This document shows, piece after piece, positions 17,708 to 28,637 of a DNA stretch of 64,000 nucleotides (within the stretch, counting starts at the first letter, position 1; the number at the start of each line of letters is the position of its first letter). This stretch comes from Desulfuromonadales bacterium (lineage in GTDB: Bacteria > Desulfobacterota > Desulfuromonadia > Desulfuromonadales > JACZKF01). The notes beneath the pieces were generated by a model that saw only the letters and a list, made by a program, of their open reading frames with translations, did not search any database and was not told the DNA's origin. The DNA is taken from the NCBI GenBank assembly GCA_029289095.1, contig JARFUG010000001.1:1-64000 (forward strand), written 5' to 3'. Both the position numbers and the translations under genes were made by a program.

Positions 17708-19111
17708 TCAGCCGGGAGGCTGCGGTCCGTGCAAGGGGAGAAAGACGGTGAAGGTGCTCCCCCTGTCCGGGACCGACTCGACCGTGATGCGCCCCGCATG
17801 CGCCTCGACGATGCTCTTGGTGATGGCCAGACCCAGGCCGGTGCCGCCGTCTGCCCGGTTTCGAGCCTTGTCAATGCGATAGAAACGGTCGAATATGTGC
17901 GGAAGGTGCTTGGCGGGGATTCCGATGCCCGTGTCGGAGACGCTCACGACCGCCTCGCCACCCACCACAGTCAGGGAGATGTCGACCCTCCCCTTCGGAA
18001 GAGTGTACTTGATGGCGTTGGAGATAAGATTGAGGAGCATCTGACGCAGCCGCAGCTCATCTCCGCGGATGCGGATCTCTCCGCCGACATCCAGGTGCAG
18101 AAAGACGCGGATCCCCTTGGCCTCGCCGAGCGTGTTTCCGTCGAGGTAGAGTTCCTGGAGCAGATCGCTGAGGCTGATCTCCTTCACCTCGAGGGGAAGT
18201 TCGCCGGCATCGCTGCGCGCCAGCGCCAGAAGATCGTCGATGATGCGTCCCATGCGATCGATCTCTTCGAGGTTCGATTCCAGGGTGCGACGATACTCTT
18301 CAGCGTCCCGGGCCCAGCGCAGGGTCACCTCCGTCTCCCCCCTGAGGATGGCCAGAGGGGTGCGCAGTTCATGGGAGGCGTCCCCGGCGAACTGCTTGAC
18401 CCGACGGAACGATTGCTCCAGTCGCGCAAGCATTGCGTTGACGCTCTCGACCAGCCGAGCGATCTCGTCTCCGGGGTGCCCCACCGGCAGACGCACAGAG
18501 AGGTTGTCCGCGTCGATGGCCCGCGCCGCGCGGGCCATGCGCGACAGGGGCGCCAGAGCGCGGCCGGCAAGAAGCCATCCGCCGAAGCACAGGGCCGCCA
18601 GGACGAGAGGGCTGAAGAGGAAAAATCTCCGGCGCAGATCCCGCAGGGAATCGTGCAAGGACTGCAGATTCCCTTCGACCTGAATGAAACCGACGGGAAG
18701 AGGGGCGCTGAGGAGACGCCGAGGAGCCTCCTCCCGCAAGGAGATCGTATCGAATTCGGGACCGGGCGGAAATAGCGGGGGGAGAAATGTCAGGTCCAGG
18801 AGGAGCCATCTCCCCTCTTCGGGAGCGACGACGCAAACGAGTTCCTGAGACTGCTCGAATATCCGAACGGCGACTTGCCACCGGTGACGCACCACCAGCG
18901 CTTCGAGCGCGGCGCAGTCGCGCTCGTCGACGATGCCGTCGGCCACCTCGGCAGCCGCCTCGCGCACGATGAAGAGAAGGTTTTCGTCGATCTGCGCGAG
19001 CAGATTGCGGGAGAAGTTGAGATGCCAGTAGAACGCACTGGCCGCCATGATGGCGGCCAGTGTAAAGGCGGCCCAGAAAGTGAGGCGCCAGCGTACGGTA
19101 CGGAAGAACAA
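17708..19111 (-). CDS. Sensor histidine kinase (CusS/heavy-metal type)
   Basis: FAGDASHELRTPLAILRGETEV H-box, N/G boxes. Confidence 0.92.
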   Translation of the reverse strand: MFFRTVRWRLTFWAAFTLAAIMAASAFYWHLNFSRNLLAQIDENLLFIVREAAAEVADGIVDERDCAALEALVVRHRWQVAVRIFEQSQELVCVVAPEEGRWLLLDLTFLPPLFPPGPEFDTISLREEAPRRLLSAPLPVGFIQVEGNLQSLHDSLRDLRRRFFLFSPLVLAALCFGGWLLAGRALAPLSRMARAARAIDADNLSVRLPVGHPGDEIARLVESVNAMLARLEQSFRRVKQFAGDASHELRTPLAILRGETEVTLRWARDAEEYRRTLESNLEEIDRMGRIIDDLLALARSDAGELPLEVKEISLSDLLQELYLDGNTLGEAKGIRVFLHLDVGGEIRIRGDELRLRQMLLNLISNAIKYTLPKGRVDISLTVVGGEAVVSVSDTGIGIPAKHLPHIFDRFYRIDKARNRADGGTGLGLAITKSIVEAHAGRITVESVPDRGSTFTVFLPLHGPQPPG

Positions 19112-19801
19112 TCATTCCTCCTTGAGTACGTATCCGACGCCCCGAACCGTATGAATGAGCTTCTTGTCGTAATCGCGGTCGACCTTCTTGCGAAGGTAGT
19201 TGACGTAAACGTCGATGATATTGGTAAAGCTGTCGAAGGTGTAATCCCAGACGTGCTCGGCGATCATCGTCCGGGTCAATATCTGGTTGGGATTGCGCAT
19301 GAAGTATTCCATCAGCGCATACTCCTTGGCGGTCAGCTCGATCTCCTTGTCGCCGCGCCAGACCTTGTGGGCCACCGGATCGAGCCGCAGATCTGCGAAG
19401 TGGATGTCGGCCCCGCGGTCCTTCTGCCCGCGCCGCAGCAGGGAACGCACCCGGGCGAGAAGTTCGGCAAAGGCGAAGGGCTTGGTCAGGTAATCGTCAC
19501 TGCCGGAATCGAGACCCGAAACGATGTCCTCCACCGCATCCTTGGCGGTCAGGCACAGAACCGGGGTGATGATCTCTTTCTTGCGCATCTCCCGGATCAC
19601 CGAAAGACCGTCCATCTTGGGGAGCATGACGTCCATCAGGACCAGGTCGTACGGGTTGGTTTCGGCCAGGTGGAGCCCTTCCTCGCCGTCATACGCCACG
19701 TCTACCTGGAACTCTTCCTCTTCCAGACCCCTTTTGATGAAGCTGGCGACTTTCTTCTCGTCTTCGACAACCAGGATGCGGTTACCCATGCGTACCTCCA
19801 T
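19112..19801 (-). CDS. OmpR-family response regulator
   Basis: ILVVEDEKKVASFIKRGLEEE, LMDVMLPKMDGLSV, winged-helix HTH. Confidence 0.94.
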   Translation of the reverse strand: MEVRMGNRILVVEDEKKVASFIKRGLEEEEFQVDVAYDGEEGLHLAETNPYDLVLMDVMLPKMDGLSVIREMRKKEIITPVLCLTAKDAVEDIVSGLDSGSDDYLTKPFAFAELLARVRSLLRRGQKDRGADIHFADLRLDPVAHKVWRGDKEIELTAKEYALMEYFMRNPNQILTRTMIAEHVWDYTFDSFTNIIDVYVNYLRKKVDRDYDKKLIHTVRGVGYVLKEE

Positions 19802-19882
19802 TATCCATGTGTGTGATTCATATTCATGATTTGCGGCTCTCGATGCTGCGCATCGCTAAAACCGGCGACTTGAATGCTCAGC

Positions 19883-20743
19883 CTACTTGAGGTGAAGCTT
19901 GACCAGGACCTCGTTGGCCGTCTCCTCCACCGCCTTGCCCGTCACGTCGATGACCACCCAGGGATTGCGCCGGAAGAGCTTGCGGGCGATCTGAAGCTCG
20001 TTCTCGATCTCCTCATAGGCGGCATACGCGGTGCGGGGGTCCTGACCGAGGTTGCGCAGCCGACTCGCCCTCAACTCCATCAGGCGCTGGGGGTCAATCA
20101 TCAGGCCGACCACACGGGAGGGATCGATCTGAAAAAGTTCAGCCGGGGGTTCGATCCCTCCGACGAGGGGGACGTTGGCGACCCGCCACCCGCGATGAGC
20201 CAGATAGATCGACAGCGGCGTCTTGCTCGTTCGCGAAACCCCCACCAGAACGATGTCGGCCTTGTGCAGGTTGCGGACCTCCTGCCCGTCGTCGTGCTTG
20301 ACGGTGAACTCGATCGCCTCCACCCGTCGGAAATACGCCTCGTCGACACCGTGGAGAAGCCCCGGCGTTTCGCCCGGGGAGTGGCCGAAAAACTCCGAGA
20401 ACCTCATCAGAAGCGGAGTGAAAAGATCGATGTGAAGCAGGCCCAGAGAATCGCACTCATCGTGCACGAGTTGGGCGAGCTCCCGGTTGACGATGGTGTA
20501 GACGACCAGGGCGCCCTGCTCCAGAGCATCGTCGAGCGCCTCATAGACCTGGTTCTTATTGCGCACGTTGCTGATCCGCTTCATTCGCACCGCCTTTCCC
20601 CGGAACTGCGTCAGAGCGGCGGTGACGATCTTCTCCACTGTCTCGCCGGTGGCGTCGGAGAGGAGGTAAACCAGTTGCGGAGCGGTGCTGTCCACGCGAT
20701 CGATGCTTTCACGAAAACTTCGAAGACGGCCAGGCGGCGCCAT
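19883..20743 (-). CDS. PEP synthetase regulatory kinase/pyrophosphorylase (DUF299/PpsR)
   Basis: [43 protein letters not shown]. Confidence 0.92.
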   Translation of the reverse strand: MAPPGRLRSFRESIDRVDSTAPQLVYLLSDATGETVEKIVTAALTQFRGKAVRMKRISNVRNKNQVYEALDDALEQGALVVYTIVNRELAQLVHDECDSLGLLHIDLFTPLLMRFSEFFGHSPGETPGLLHGVDEAYFRRVEAIEFTVKHDDGQEVRNLHKADIVLVGVSRTSKTPLSIYLAHRGWRVANVPLVGGIEPPAELFQIDPSRVVGLMIDPQRLMELRASRLRNLGQDPRTAYAAYEEIENELQIARKLFRRNPWVVIDVTGKAVEETANEVLVKLHLK

Positions 20744-20968
20744 CCCTAATGAGAATACTGTGAGGAGTGTATCAGGTTTAAATTCATCCGCAACACGTCC
20801 CCAAACGTCTGGAATGACATGAAGGAAACTGCTCGCCAACCTGATGGAGAGCGTCATCGGATGAGAGGGGATGAAGCTCATTAAACGAACTTTCAAATTA
20901 GACTAGATTCACGGGACCTTGTCAAGGTTTTTATTGCTTTTAATCACTTTCTCTGATAAACACCGCAA

Positions 20969-21886
20969 ATGGACGAAAAATGGTTGGAAATTCACATTCA
21001 TATCCCTTCGGAAGCCGCCGAAATCGTGGGGGCGGCACTGGCGGAAGCGGGATGCGAGGGGATCACCGTGGAGGAGCGTCAGCTCGACACCTTTGTCCCT
21101 CCCGACCCCGATGATGCCCCCGGGGAATACCTTCTCAAGGCCTATTTTCCCGAGGAGGACCCCGACGCCCTTCTCCGCAAGGTCGAAGCCGTTCTTGAGA
21201 GACTCAATGACCATCTCTCCCCCCCGGGAGCTCGCGTCACGACATTGCACAGTCTCAAGGGCGAGGATTGGGCCGAAGGATGGAAGCAGCACTTCGGAGC
21301 GGTGCGCATCGGCCGCCGCCTGGTCGTGAAGCCGAGCTGGGAGGACGTTTCACTTTCGCCCGGCGACGCCGTCGTCGATCTCGATCCCGGGATGGCCTTC
21401 GGGACGGGAACCCACCCCACGACCCGCCTCTGTCTGGAGGCGCTCTGCAGCGTCTTCGACGCCGGTGAGACCCCCCTGCGGGTGCTGGACGTCGGGACAG
21501 GCTCCGGCATTCTGGCCATCGCCGCCGCCGCACTCGGGTCCCGCCGGGTCCTGGCCTGCGAGATCGAGGAGGAGGCCTGCCGCATCGCCCGGGAGAACGC
21601 CGAGCGCAACGGCGTCGGCGCCTCGGTGGAGGTGACCTCCCGCGACCTGGGCGAACTGGAGGGAGGGTTCGACATCGTCCTCGCCAACATTCTGGCCGAG
21701 GAGAACGCCCGACTCGCCTCTGAACTGGCCGAGCGCCTCGCCCCTGGCGGAGTCCTGATCCTCTCGGGGATCCTGCAGGAGAAGGAGTCTCTGGTCGAGG
21801 CGGCTTTCGAACCCCTTGGACTGCGGGGTCCGCAGATCGCGCATCTCCAGGAGTGGTCGTGCATGGTCTATCGCCGGGAGAATTAG
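20969..21886 (+). CDS. prmA: Ribosomal protein L11 methyltransferase
   Basis: AFGTGTHPTTRLCLE, VLDVGTGSGILAIAAAALG, LANILAE. Confidence 0.95.
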   Translation: MDEKWLEIHIHIPSEAAEIVGAALAEAGCEGITVEERQLDTFVPPDPDDAPGEYLLKAYFPEEDPDALLRKVEAVLERLNDHLSPPGARVTTLHSLKGEDWAEGWKQHFGAVRIGRRLVVKPSWEDVSLSPGDAVVDLDPGMAFGTGTHPTTRLCLEALCSVFDAGETPLRVLDVGTGSGILAIAAAALGSRRVLACEIEEEACRIARENAERNGVGASVEVTSRDLGELEGGFDIVLANILAEENARLASELAERLAPGGVLILSGILQEKESLVEAAFEPLGLRGPQIAHLQEWSCMVYRREN

Positions 21887-22669
21887 ATGCAGCGCTTCTT
21901 TGTTTCCGCCGAAGAGCTGCGCGATGACCGGGTCGCCTTGCCCGCGGAGGTCGTGCATCACCTGGGGACCGTCCTGCGCAGGGGGGAGGGAGAAGAGATT
22001 CTTCTTCTCGACGGCGCCGGGCTCGTTTGCCGCTGCCGCATCGTCTCGCTGGGGCGCAAGGGTGGGCAAGCCATCGTCACAGCACGATGGAGCGAACAGG
22101 AGAGCGCCTTTCCCGTGACCCTGCTGCAGGGCCTTCCCAAGGCGGACAAGTTCGATCTCGTGCTGCAGAAAGGGACCGAACTCGGCGTGACCTCTTTCAT
22201 CCCGGTTCTTTGCAGCCGCAGCATCCCTGCGCTGAGCGCGGGGCGCGAAACCCAGAGGATGCTGCGATGGAAGAAGATCGTGCGCGAAGCCGCGCGCCAG
22301 TGCCGCAGGTCCAACTTGCCGAGCCTGACCCCTCCGGCATCTCTCGAAACGGCCCTCGCCGGACGCTCCGAAGAGTTGCGTCTTCTGCTCTGGGAAGAGG
22401 AGGCCCGCCCGCTGGCCGAGGTTCTGCCGAACAAGGCGCCTAGCGATGCCGTCGTGCTGATCGGCCCCGAAGGGGGGATCACGCCACAGGAGGCCGAGCA
22501 GGCCCGCAGCGCAGGGTTTGTTCCCGTGCGCTTCGGCCCCCGGATTCTTCGCAGCGAAACGGCGGGGCTGTCTGTAGCAAGCATATTGCAATATCTTTAC
22601 GGCGATCTGGGTGCGCTCGCCGTAAAGAAAAAGCATGATGCGCCCGCACCCCGGAAGGAGACGTCATGA
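21887..22669 (+). CDS. rsmE: 16S rRNA (uracil1498-N3)-methyltransferase
   Basis: LIGPEGGITPQEAEQA, GPRILRSETA. Confidence 0.94.
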   Translation: MQRFFVSAEELRDDRVALPAEVVHHLGTVLRRGEGEEILLLDGAGLVCRCRIVSLGRKGGQAIVTARWSEQESAFPVTLLQGLPKADKFDLVLQKGTELGVTSFIPVLCSRSIPALSAGRETQRMLRWKKIVREAARQCRRSNLPSLTPPASLETALAGRSEELRLLLWEEEARPLAEVLPNKAPSDAVVLIGPEGGITPQEAEQARSAGFVPVRFGPRILRSETAGLSVASILQYLYGDLGALAVKKKHDAPAPRKETS

Positions 22670-23811
22670 AATGCCCGAAATGCGGATTCACCAGTTTCGA
22701 CACGCTGCAGGAGTGCAAGAAGTGTGGCATCGACCTGAGCGCCCATAAATCGAAGTTCAGCCTGCTCAGCCTTCTACGCGCTCCCGCTCCGGTCGCTTCT
22801 TCCCCTGCGCTGGAAGAGACTTTCCCCGAAGTCGATGAACCTGCCGCGACGGCGACCGACGCCGTCGACTTCGGCTACGACTTTATGGAGGAAGAGAGCC
22901 GCACGGAACCCGCTCAGGCCATCGATGACCTGCTCGCCGACACCTCCGTGCAGCAGGCGTCGACAAGCGGATTCGATCTCGATTCCCCGTCTCTGCAGAA
23001 CAAGGACACCCCAGGAGACGCCCTCGATCTGTCCGGAACCGATGATACGTCCTTCGACATGGATACCAACTTCACCTGGGACGAAGTCGCTTCGGACCCG
23101 GCAGAGCAGTCCCTTGGCCGCAAAGAGATCGAAGAAGACTTCGAACTCCCTTCCATGAACGACCTTCCCCCCCTGGACGACCTTGACCAATCCGGCTCGG
23201 ACGCCGATGACTTCATCGACCTCCCCGAGTTCGACGAAATCGAAGCGGCGTCTCTCAACCCCCGGTCGAAAACGGAACCCCGCGACCCTTTTGAGGCAGG
23301 GGGCGACGCCGACGAGCGTCGCCCCCCCGCCTCCGCCCCCCTTGCCCTGCGTTTTCGCGCAAGCGTCGTCGATGCGGCGGTCCTCGGCATCGCTTTCGCT
23401 CTTTTTCTGTCGGCCGCAGAGATGATCGTACAGGGAGGATTCTTCCCCTCTGCCGAAACGATCCTCGCATTGATCGTCCCCTATTCGCTCATCTTCTTTC
23501 TGCTGTGCTTCGGCTACTTCACCCTCTTTCACGCCCTGACCGGCCAGACGGTCGGCAAGATGCTCCTCGGCCTGCGGGTCGAGACCCTCGAAGGAAATCC
23601 CATCCTCTTCTCCCAGGCCTTCCTGCGCGCCGTGGGAGGCGTGCTCTGCCTGATCCCCCTGGGGCTCGGATTCCTGCATATCCTGAGCGCCTCAGAGGGC
23701 AGGGGGCTGAACGACCGACTGGCGGGGACGCGGGTGGTTTTGCTGCAGGAGGGGCAAGAGGAGGAGGCGGAAAAGGAGGAAACGGGAGACGAGCAGCCGG
23801 CTCAAGCCTGA
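22666..23811 (+). CDS. RDD-family membrane protein with N-terminal zinc ribbon and acidic linker
   Basis: MKCPKCGFTSFDTLQECKKCG; RDD segment RFRASVVDAAVLGIAFALFL. Confidence 0.8.
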   Translation: MKCPKCGFTSFDTLQECKKCGIDLSAHKSKFSLLSLLRAPAPVASSPALEETFPEVDEPAATATDAVDFGYDFMEEESRTEPAQAIDDLLADTSVQQASTSGFDLDSPSLQNKDTPGDALDLSGTDDTSFDMDTNFTWDEVASDPAEQSLGRKEIEEDFELPSMNDLPPLDDLDQSGSDADDFIDLPEFDEIEAASLNPRSKTEPRDPFEAGGDADERRPPASAPLALRFRASVVDAAVLGIAFALFLSAAEMIVQGGFFPSAETILALIVPYSLIFFLLCFGYFTLFHALTGQTVGKMLLGLRVETLEGNPILFSQAFLRAVGGVLCLIPLGLGFLHILSASEGRGLNDRLAGTRVVLLQEGQEEEAEKEETGDEQPAQA

Positions 23812-23852
23812 GCGACAAAGGGCGAACACGAGGTTCGCCCCTGCAACGGTGT

Positions 23853-24470
23853 TCACCCCATTCGCAGCCGGATGAAGCTCTCCAGATCCGGGCATTGGAG
23901 AAAAGGATTGTTCGCCTTCTCGAAGGCGACGGTCGAAACCGGGCGCGGGCCGTAGTCGTGCCCCGGATAGATCTTCGTCTCGGGCGCGAAGGCGGCCAGG
24001 CGCTGCAGGCTGCGGTAGAGCGCCTCGGGGTCGCTCCCGGCCAGATCGGCCCTTCCGACGCGGGTGATGAAGAGCGTGTCTCCGGTGATCAGCGCCCCAG
24101 GCGCATTCAGCACGATGGAGCCGGGGCTGTGCCCGGGGGTGTGCAGTACGGCGACCTTCCCCTCTCCGATGATGATATCGCTTCCCTCCTCGAGCTCCAC
24201 ATCGGCTTCCGGCACGTCGGCAGGGTGTGCGGCGAGACGGGCGCCGGTCGCTTCGATCACCTTCCCGTTGCCGCCGGTGTGGTCGCGATGCCCATGGGTG
24301 TTGACCACGAGCTCGAGCCTCACCCCACGTTTTTCCGCCTCGGCGAGGAGATTCTCCGGCGCGAGGGACGGATCGACGCCGATTCCCCGCAACGTGACCG
24401 GGCAGAAGACGAGATACGAGAAGTTCTCCATCTGGCCGGAGCGGATCTGAACGATTTCGAGGGAACTCAC
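23853..24470 (-). CDS. MBL-fold hydrolase (glyoxalase II-like); GTG start
   Basis: NTHGHRDHTGGN, HTPGHSPGS, GDTLF; start overlaps stop of upstream small gene. Confidence 0.85.
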   Translation of the reverse strand: MSSLEIVQIRSGQMENFSYLVFCPVTLRGIGVDPSLAPENLLAEAEKRGVRLELVVNTHGHRDHTGGNGKVIEATGARLAAHPADVPEADVELEEGSDIIIGEGKVAVLHTPGHSPGSIVLNAPGALITGDTLFITRVGRADLAGSDPEALYRSLQRLAAFAPETKIYPGHDYGPRPVSTVAFEKANNPFLQCPDLESFIRLRMG

Positions 24471-24694
24471 CAGCTTTCCCACTCTTTGACAGGGGAATCG
24501 TCGACGCCGTTGCGCCTCACCTCGCCGTCGACGATCTTGAAGCGCTCGCGCGTCTTCTTGACGGTCCACTCATCCCCCTCGGCCGGGGGCATGGGGAACT
24601 CGCGGGCGCCGAGATAGACATCCTCGTTATCGATGAATCCCCACCACTCCAGGGCGCCTGTCTGCCAAAGCTTTGTTTTCAGGTTGAACGCCAT
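24467..24694 (-). CDS. Small conserved protein, 75 aa
   Basis: Translationally coupled to the MBL gene. Confidence 0.65.
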   Translation of the reverse strand: MAFNLKTKLWQTGALEWWGFIDNEDVYLGAREFPMPPAEGDEWTVKKTRERFKIVDGEVRRNGVDDSPVKEWESW

Positions 24695-25007
24695 AGCGTC
24701 TTCAGTCTCCTTCGGGCTTTTCGTCTCTCACATGATGATGGTTTTATACTACAGAGCCGCGGGCCGGGGGTCAACCATGCCCTGATGGCAACAATCGATT
24801 GTTCACCGCCGCACAGGCGGTTTAGAGAAGCCCCGATTTTCCCAGCGAGGGGCCGAGGACGTGTGCAGTGATGACCTTGGTTTCCGATGTGCGACCCATC
24901 CCAGAACTCAATGCCCGATTCCGAACCGAAGGGCCTGCGGCAAATCTTGTGGGAATGCGATATTATCACTATACTGATGACTCATTCATGCAATAAAGGA
25001 TGCGCAG

Positions 25008-25847
25008 ATGAAATTCGCCAAAATGCACGGAGCGGGAAACGATTACATTTACGTGAACGGCTTCGAGGAGACGGTCGACAATCCGGCCCGGCTTGCGGTG
25101 GAGGTGAGCAACCGCAATTTCGGCATCGGTGGAGACGGGCTGATCCTCATCCTCCCCTCCAAGGTCGCTGATGTGCGCATGCGCATCTTCAATCCCGACG
25201 GCAGCGAAGCCGAGATGTGCGGAAACGGCATCCGCTGCGTCGCCAAGTACGCCTACGACCATGGCCTCGTGCGTGAGCGCGAGATCGCAGTGGAGACCGG
25301 CGCCGGAATCCTGCGCCTCGAGACCTTCCTCGATCGCGCGGGGCGCGTCGGCCGGGTGAAGGTCGATATGGGGCGCCCGAGGCTGACCCGGGGAGAAATC
25401 CCGGTGGCGGGGGCGCCCGACGAGCAGGTCATCGGGGCCGAGCTCAAGATCCTCGATCGAACATTTCACATCACCTGCGTCTCCATGGGAAACCCGCATT
25501 GCGTCATTTTCGTCGACAACGTCGATGAGTTTCCCATCGAAAAGTACGGTCCGGTTATCGAACGCCACCCCCTCTTTCCCAACCGGGTCAACGTGGAATT
25601 CGTGGAGGTCGTCTCCCCCGACCACGTGCGCCAGCGCACCTGGGAGCGCGGCGCCGGGGAGACCCTCGCCTGCGGCACCGGCGCCTCGGCGGTGACGGTG
25701 GCAGGGGTTCTCAACGGCCGCACCGAACGCATCGTGCGCAACGAACTTCGCGGAGGCGCTTTAGAGATGGAATGGTCCGAAGAGGGTCCAGTCTTCATGA
25801 CGGGCCCGGCGGTTCAGGTTTTCGAAGGAGAATATGGGCCGCGGTGA
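25008..25847 (+). CDS. dapF: Diaminopimelate epimerase
   Basis: [40 protein letters not shown]. Confidence 0.97.
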   Translation: MKFAKMHGAGNDYIYVNGFEETVDNPARLAVEVSNRNFGIGGDGLILILPSKVADVRMRIFNPDGSEAEMCGNGIRCVAKYAYDHGLVREREIAVETGAGILRLETFLDRAGRVGRVKVDMGRPRLTRGEIPVAGAPDEQVIGAELKILDRTFHITCVSMGNPHCVIFVDNVDEFPIEKYGPVIERHPLFPNRVNVEFVEVVSPDHVRQRTWERGAGETLACGTGASAVTVAGVLNGRTERIVRNELRGGALEMEWSEEGPVFMTGPAVQVFEGEYGPR

Positions 25848-25883
25848 ACCTGCGGAAATTTTGAATTTTGAATAAACAGCAGA

Positions 25884-26010
25884 TGGCTAAGCAAAAAGCG
25901 CCAAATGCAAGGCGCGAAATTGTCGAGCAATGAGGCGTACTTAGGTACGTCGAAGCAGCGAGAGCAATTGCAGCAACGCAGCAGTTGGTGAGTTTTTGCG
26001 ACGCCATCAA
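25884..26010. repeat. Intergenic repeat-like element with imperfect ends GCAAAAAGCGCCA / TGGTGAGTTTTTGC and inner GGCGTAC-TTAG-GTACGTC palindrome
   Basis: Direct reading; resembles interspersed intergenic elements of deltaproteobacteria (recollection). Confidence 0.5.
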
Positions 26011-26023
26011 AATTTGGTTTTCT

Positions 26024-26656
26024 ATGAAAGCAGTTCTGTTCGATCTCGACAACACTCTCTACTCCCCCGATCGGGAGCTCTTCTCCCTCATCGACGTTCG
26101 CATCAATCGGTACATGACCGACGTGGTGGCGATCCCTGTGGCCGAGGTGGACGAGATGAGGCGGCGCTACTGGCTTCAGTACGGAGCGACGCTGCAGGGA
26201 CTGATCCGCCATTACGGCGTCGATCCCGAGGACTATCTCGAGTTTGTGCACGACATCGACGTTCATTCCCGCCTGTGCCGCGATCCCCTCCTTCGCACCG
26301 CCCTCGAAGGGGTGACCCTGCGCAAAGCCGTCTTCACCAACGGCTCGGACGGACACGCCCGGCGCGTTCTGGAGATCCTCGGACTCAGCGGCCTCTTCGA
26401 GCAGATCTTCGACATCCGCGTGGCGTCCTATCTCCCCAAGCCGCAAGCGGCGCCTTATCGCAAGGTCCTCGAGCGACTGGGGCTCGAAGGCGCCCACTGC
26501 ATCATGGTCGAAGACTCAGTGGAGAATTTGCGCACCGCTAAGGAACTCGGGATGGGGACAGTCCTCGTCGGCCCCGGGGATCCCCCGCCTTTCGTCGACG
26601 TCCAGGTCGCAACCGCCGCCGAAGTCCCCCAGGCCCTCTCGCACTGGCTCGGTTGA
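26024..26656 (+). CDS. HAD-superfamily hydrolase (pyrimidine 5'-nucleotidase-like)
   Basis: MKAVLFDLDNTLYSPD, FTNGSDGHARRVL, MVEDSVENLRTAKELGM. Confidence 0.88.
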   Translation: MKAVLFDLDNTLYSPDRELFSLIDVRINRYMTDVVAIPVAEVDEMRRRYWLQYGATLQGLIRHYGVDPEDYLEFVHDIDVHSRLCRDPLLRTALEGVTLRKAVFTNGSDGHARRVLEILGLSGLFEQIFDIRVASYLPKPQAAPYRKVLERLGLEGAHCIMVEDSVENLRTAKELGMGTVLVGPGDPPPFVDVQVATAAEVPQALSHWLG

Positions 26657-26714
26657 CGCCTCAGGCATTTTTTCATCGCTCATCCTTCATCCTTGTTTTC
26701 TACCGGAGTTTTTC

Positions 26715-27596
26715 ATGTCGTTTGACGCTTCCCCCCTTCTGATCGGGGCCCACGTCTCCGTCGCAGGAGGACTTGAGAAAGCCTTCGAGCGCGCCGAGGG
26801 CCTCGGCTGCACCGCCATGCAGATCTTTTCCAAGAATGCCAACCAGTGGCGCGCCAGGCCGATCGACGCCGAACAGGCCGAGGCCTTCCGCAGCGCCTGG
26901 GCGAAGAGCCCCGTCGGCCCTGTCGTCGTCCACGACAGTTATCTCATCAACCTGGCCGCTCCTGCCGACGAGATCTGGCTCAAGTCAATCGACGCCTTTC
27001 GCGACGAGATGGAGCGCTGCGCCCTGCTCGGCATCCGACACCTGGTGATGCATCCCGGCGCTCACCTCAAGAGCGGAGAAGAGGCCGGGCTGGCCCGCGT
27101 CGCCGAAGCGTTCCGGCGGCTCTTCGCCGAGGGGCCTGCGGGGGTCACAGTGCTGCTGGAGAACACCGCCGGCCAGGGAAGCTACCTCGGTGGGCGTTTC
27201 GAGCATCTGGTGCGCCTCATGGAGATGGTCCCCCAGGGACGCTTCGGCATCTGCCTCGACACCTGCCATCTCTTCGCCGCCGGGTACGACATCTCCAGTG
27301 AAGAGGGATACGCCTCTGTCATGGACGAATTCGACCGCATCGTCGGCGTCGAACACATCCGCGCCTTTCACGTCAACGACAGCAAAAAGGGGCTCGGCGC
27401 CGCCGTCGACCGGCACGAGCATATCGGTCAGGGGACGATCGGCCGTGAGGGTTTCGCCGCCCTGATGCGCGATGCGCGTTTGCGCAACGTCCCCAAGATC
27501 CTCGAGACGCCCAAGGGGGACAGCGACGCCTTCGACCTGATGAACCTCGCCACCCTGCGCGAACTTGCCGGTGAACCGGCCGCATCGCAGGCCTGA
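26715..27596 (+). CDS. nfo: Deoxyribonuclease IV (endonuclease IV)
   Basis: [46 protein letters not shown]. Confidence 0.95.
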   Translation: MSFDASPLLIGAHVSVAGGLEKAFERAEGLGCTAMQIFSKNANQWRARPIDAEQAEAFRSAWAKSPVGPVVVHDSYLINLAAPADEIWLKSIDAFRDEMERCALLGIRHLVMHPGAHLKSGEEAGLARVAEAFRRLFAEGPAGVTVLLENTAGQGSYLGGRFEHLVRLMEMVPQGRFGICLDTCHLFAAGYDISSEEGYASVMDEFDRIVGVEHIRAFHVNDSKKGLGAAVDRHEHIGQGTIGREGFAALMRDARLRNVPKILETPKGDSDAFDLMNLATLRELAGEPAASQA

Positions 27597-27598
27597 CG

Positions 27599-28048
27599 AT
27601 GCGGGCCGTTCTGCAGCGGGTCTCGCAGGCGTCGGTTCGCGTCGAAGGGCGGACCGTCGGCGAAATCGGCCCCGGGCTTCTGGTGCTTCTCGGCGTCGAG
27701 GCCGGTGATGCCGAAGGGGACGCCGCCGCCCTGGCCGACAAAACGGCGGGTCTGCGCATTTTTGAAGATGACGCCGGGAAGATGAACCTCTCGGTTCGAG
27801 ATACCGGGGGCGCCCTTCTCATCGTCTCCCAGTTCACCCTGCTGGCCGACTGCCGCCAGGGGCGTCGCCCTGGGTTCTCCAACGCCGCCCCTCCCGAACT
27901 CGCCAACGCCCTGTACGAAAACTTCGTTGGCCGTCTTCGCTCTCTCGGTCTGAAGGTGGAGACCGGGGTCTTCCAGGCCGAGATGGAGGTGAGTCTCGTC
28001 AATCAGGGGCCTGTCACCCTCCTTCTCGACAGCCGAAAGGTCTTCTGA
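27599..28048 (+). CDS. dtd: D-aminoacyl-tRNA deacylase
   Basis: [38 protein letters not shown]. Confidence 0.95.
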   Translation: MRAVLQRVSQASVRVEGRTVGEIGPGLLVLLGVEAGDAEGDAAALADKTAGLRIFEDDAGKMNLSVRDTGGALLIVSQFTLLADCRQGRRPGFSNAAPPELANALYENFVGRLRSLGLKVETGVFQAEMEVSLVNQGPVTLLLDSRKVF

Positions 28049-28566
28049 TGGCACGCCGCAAAGACGAAAACGCAGCCGAAACTCCTCCGAGCCGCTCCGC
28101 CCTGAAACGCGCCGCAAAGGAGATCGAGACGCTGGCCCGCAAGCTGACCGAACTCCCCGCGTCCGACCTGAGCCGCATCGGTGTCGGCGATGACGACCTG
28201 CGTCACGAGATCGCCCAGGCCCGCGCCACGAAAGGCCACAGCTCCCGCGACCGTCAGATCCGGCATCTGGCCGCTGTCCTTCGCCGCCGCGAAGACGATG
28301 TGGAAGCGCTGCAGGCCTTCATCGCCGACCTCGAAGGAGGAAGGCGCAGCGAGGCCGAAGCGTTTCATCAGCTCGAAGAGCTGCGCGAACGTCTCTGCGA
28401 TCCGCACCTCTTCCCAGCCGCCCTCGCCGAAGCCGGGGAGCGCTGGCCGGACCTCGATGCTCAGGCGCTGGCGCGTCTTGCCCGGTCGGTCCACTCCGGC
28501 GGCGACAAGAAGGCCTTCCGGGAGATCTTTCGTCTTCTGCGCGCCGCGAACGAAGCACGGACCTGA
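28048..28566 (+). CDS. YjgA/DUF615-family ribosome-associated protein
   Basis: SRSALKRAAKEIETLARKLTELP; conserved DRQIRHLAAVLRR. Confidence 0.8.
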   Translation: MARRKDENAAETPPSRSALKRAAKEIETLARKLTELPASDLSRIGVGDDDLRHEIAQARATKGHSSRDRQIRHLAAVLRRREDDVEALQAFIADLEGGRRSEAEAFHQLEELRERLCDPHLFPAALAEAGERWPDLDAQALARLARSVHSGGDKKAFREIFRLLRAANEART

Positions 28567-28637
28567 TCCCGAGGCGTTTCTTGCACATCCTCTCCCCCCT
28601 GTTACGATTTTTGAAAGTTTCGACGCAGGGGGACGAC

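Noticed and set aside
24750-25007. Short ORF VMTLVSDVRPIPELNARF... upstream of dapF
   Set aside because: Too short and without motif or clear ribosome-binding site; may be gene debris.
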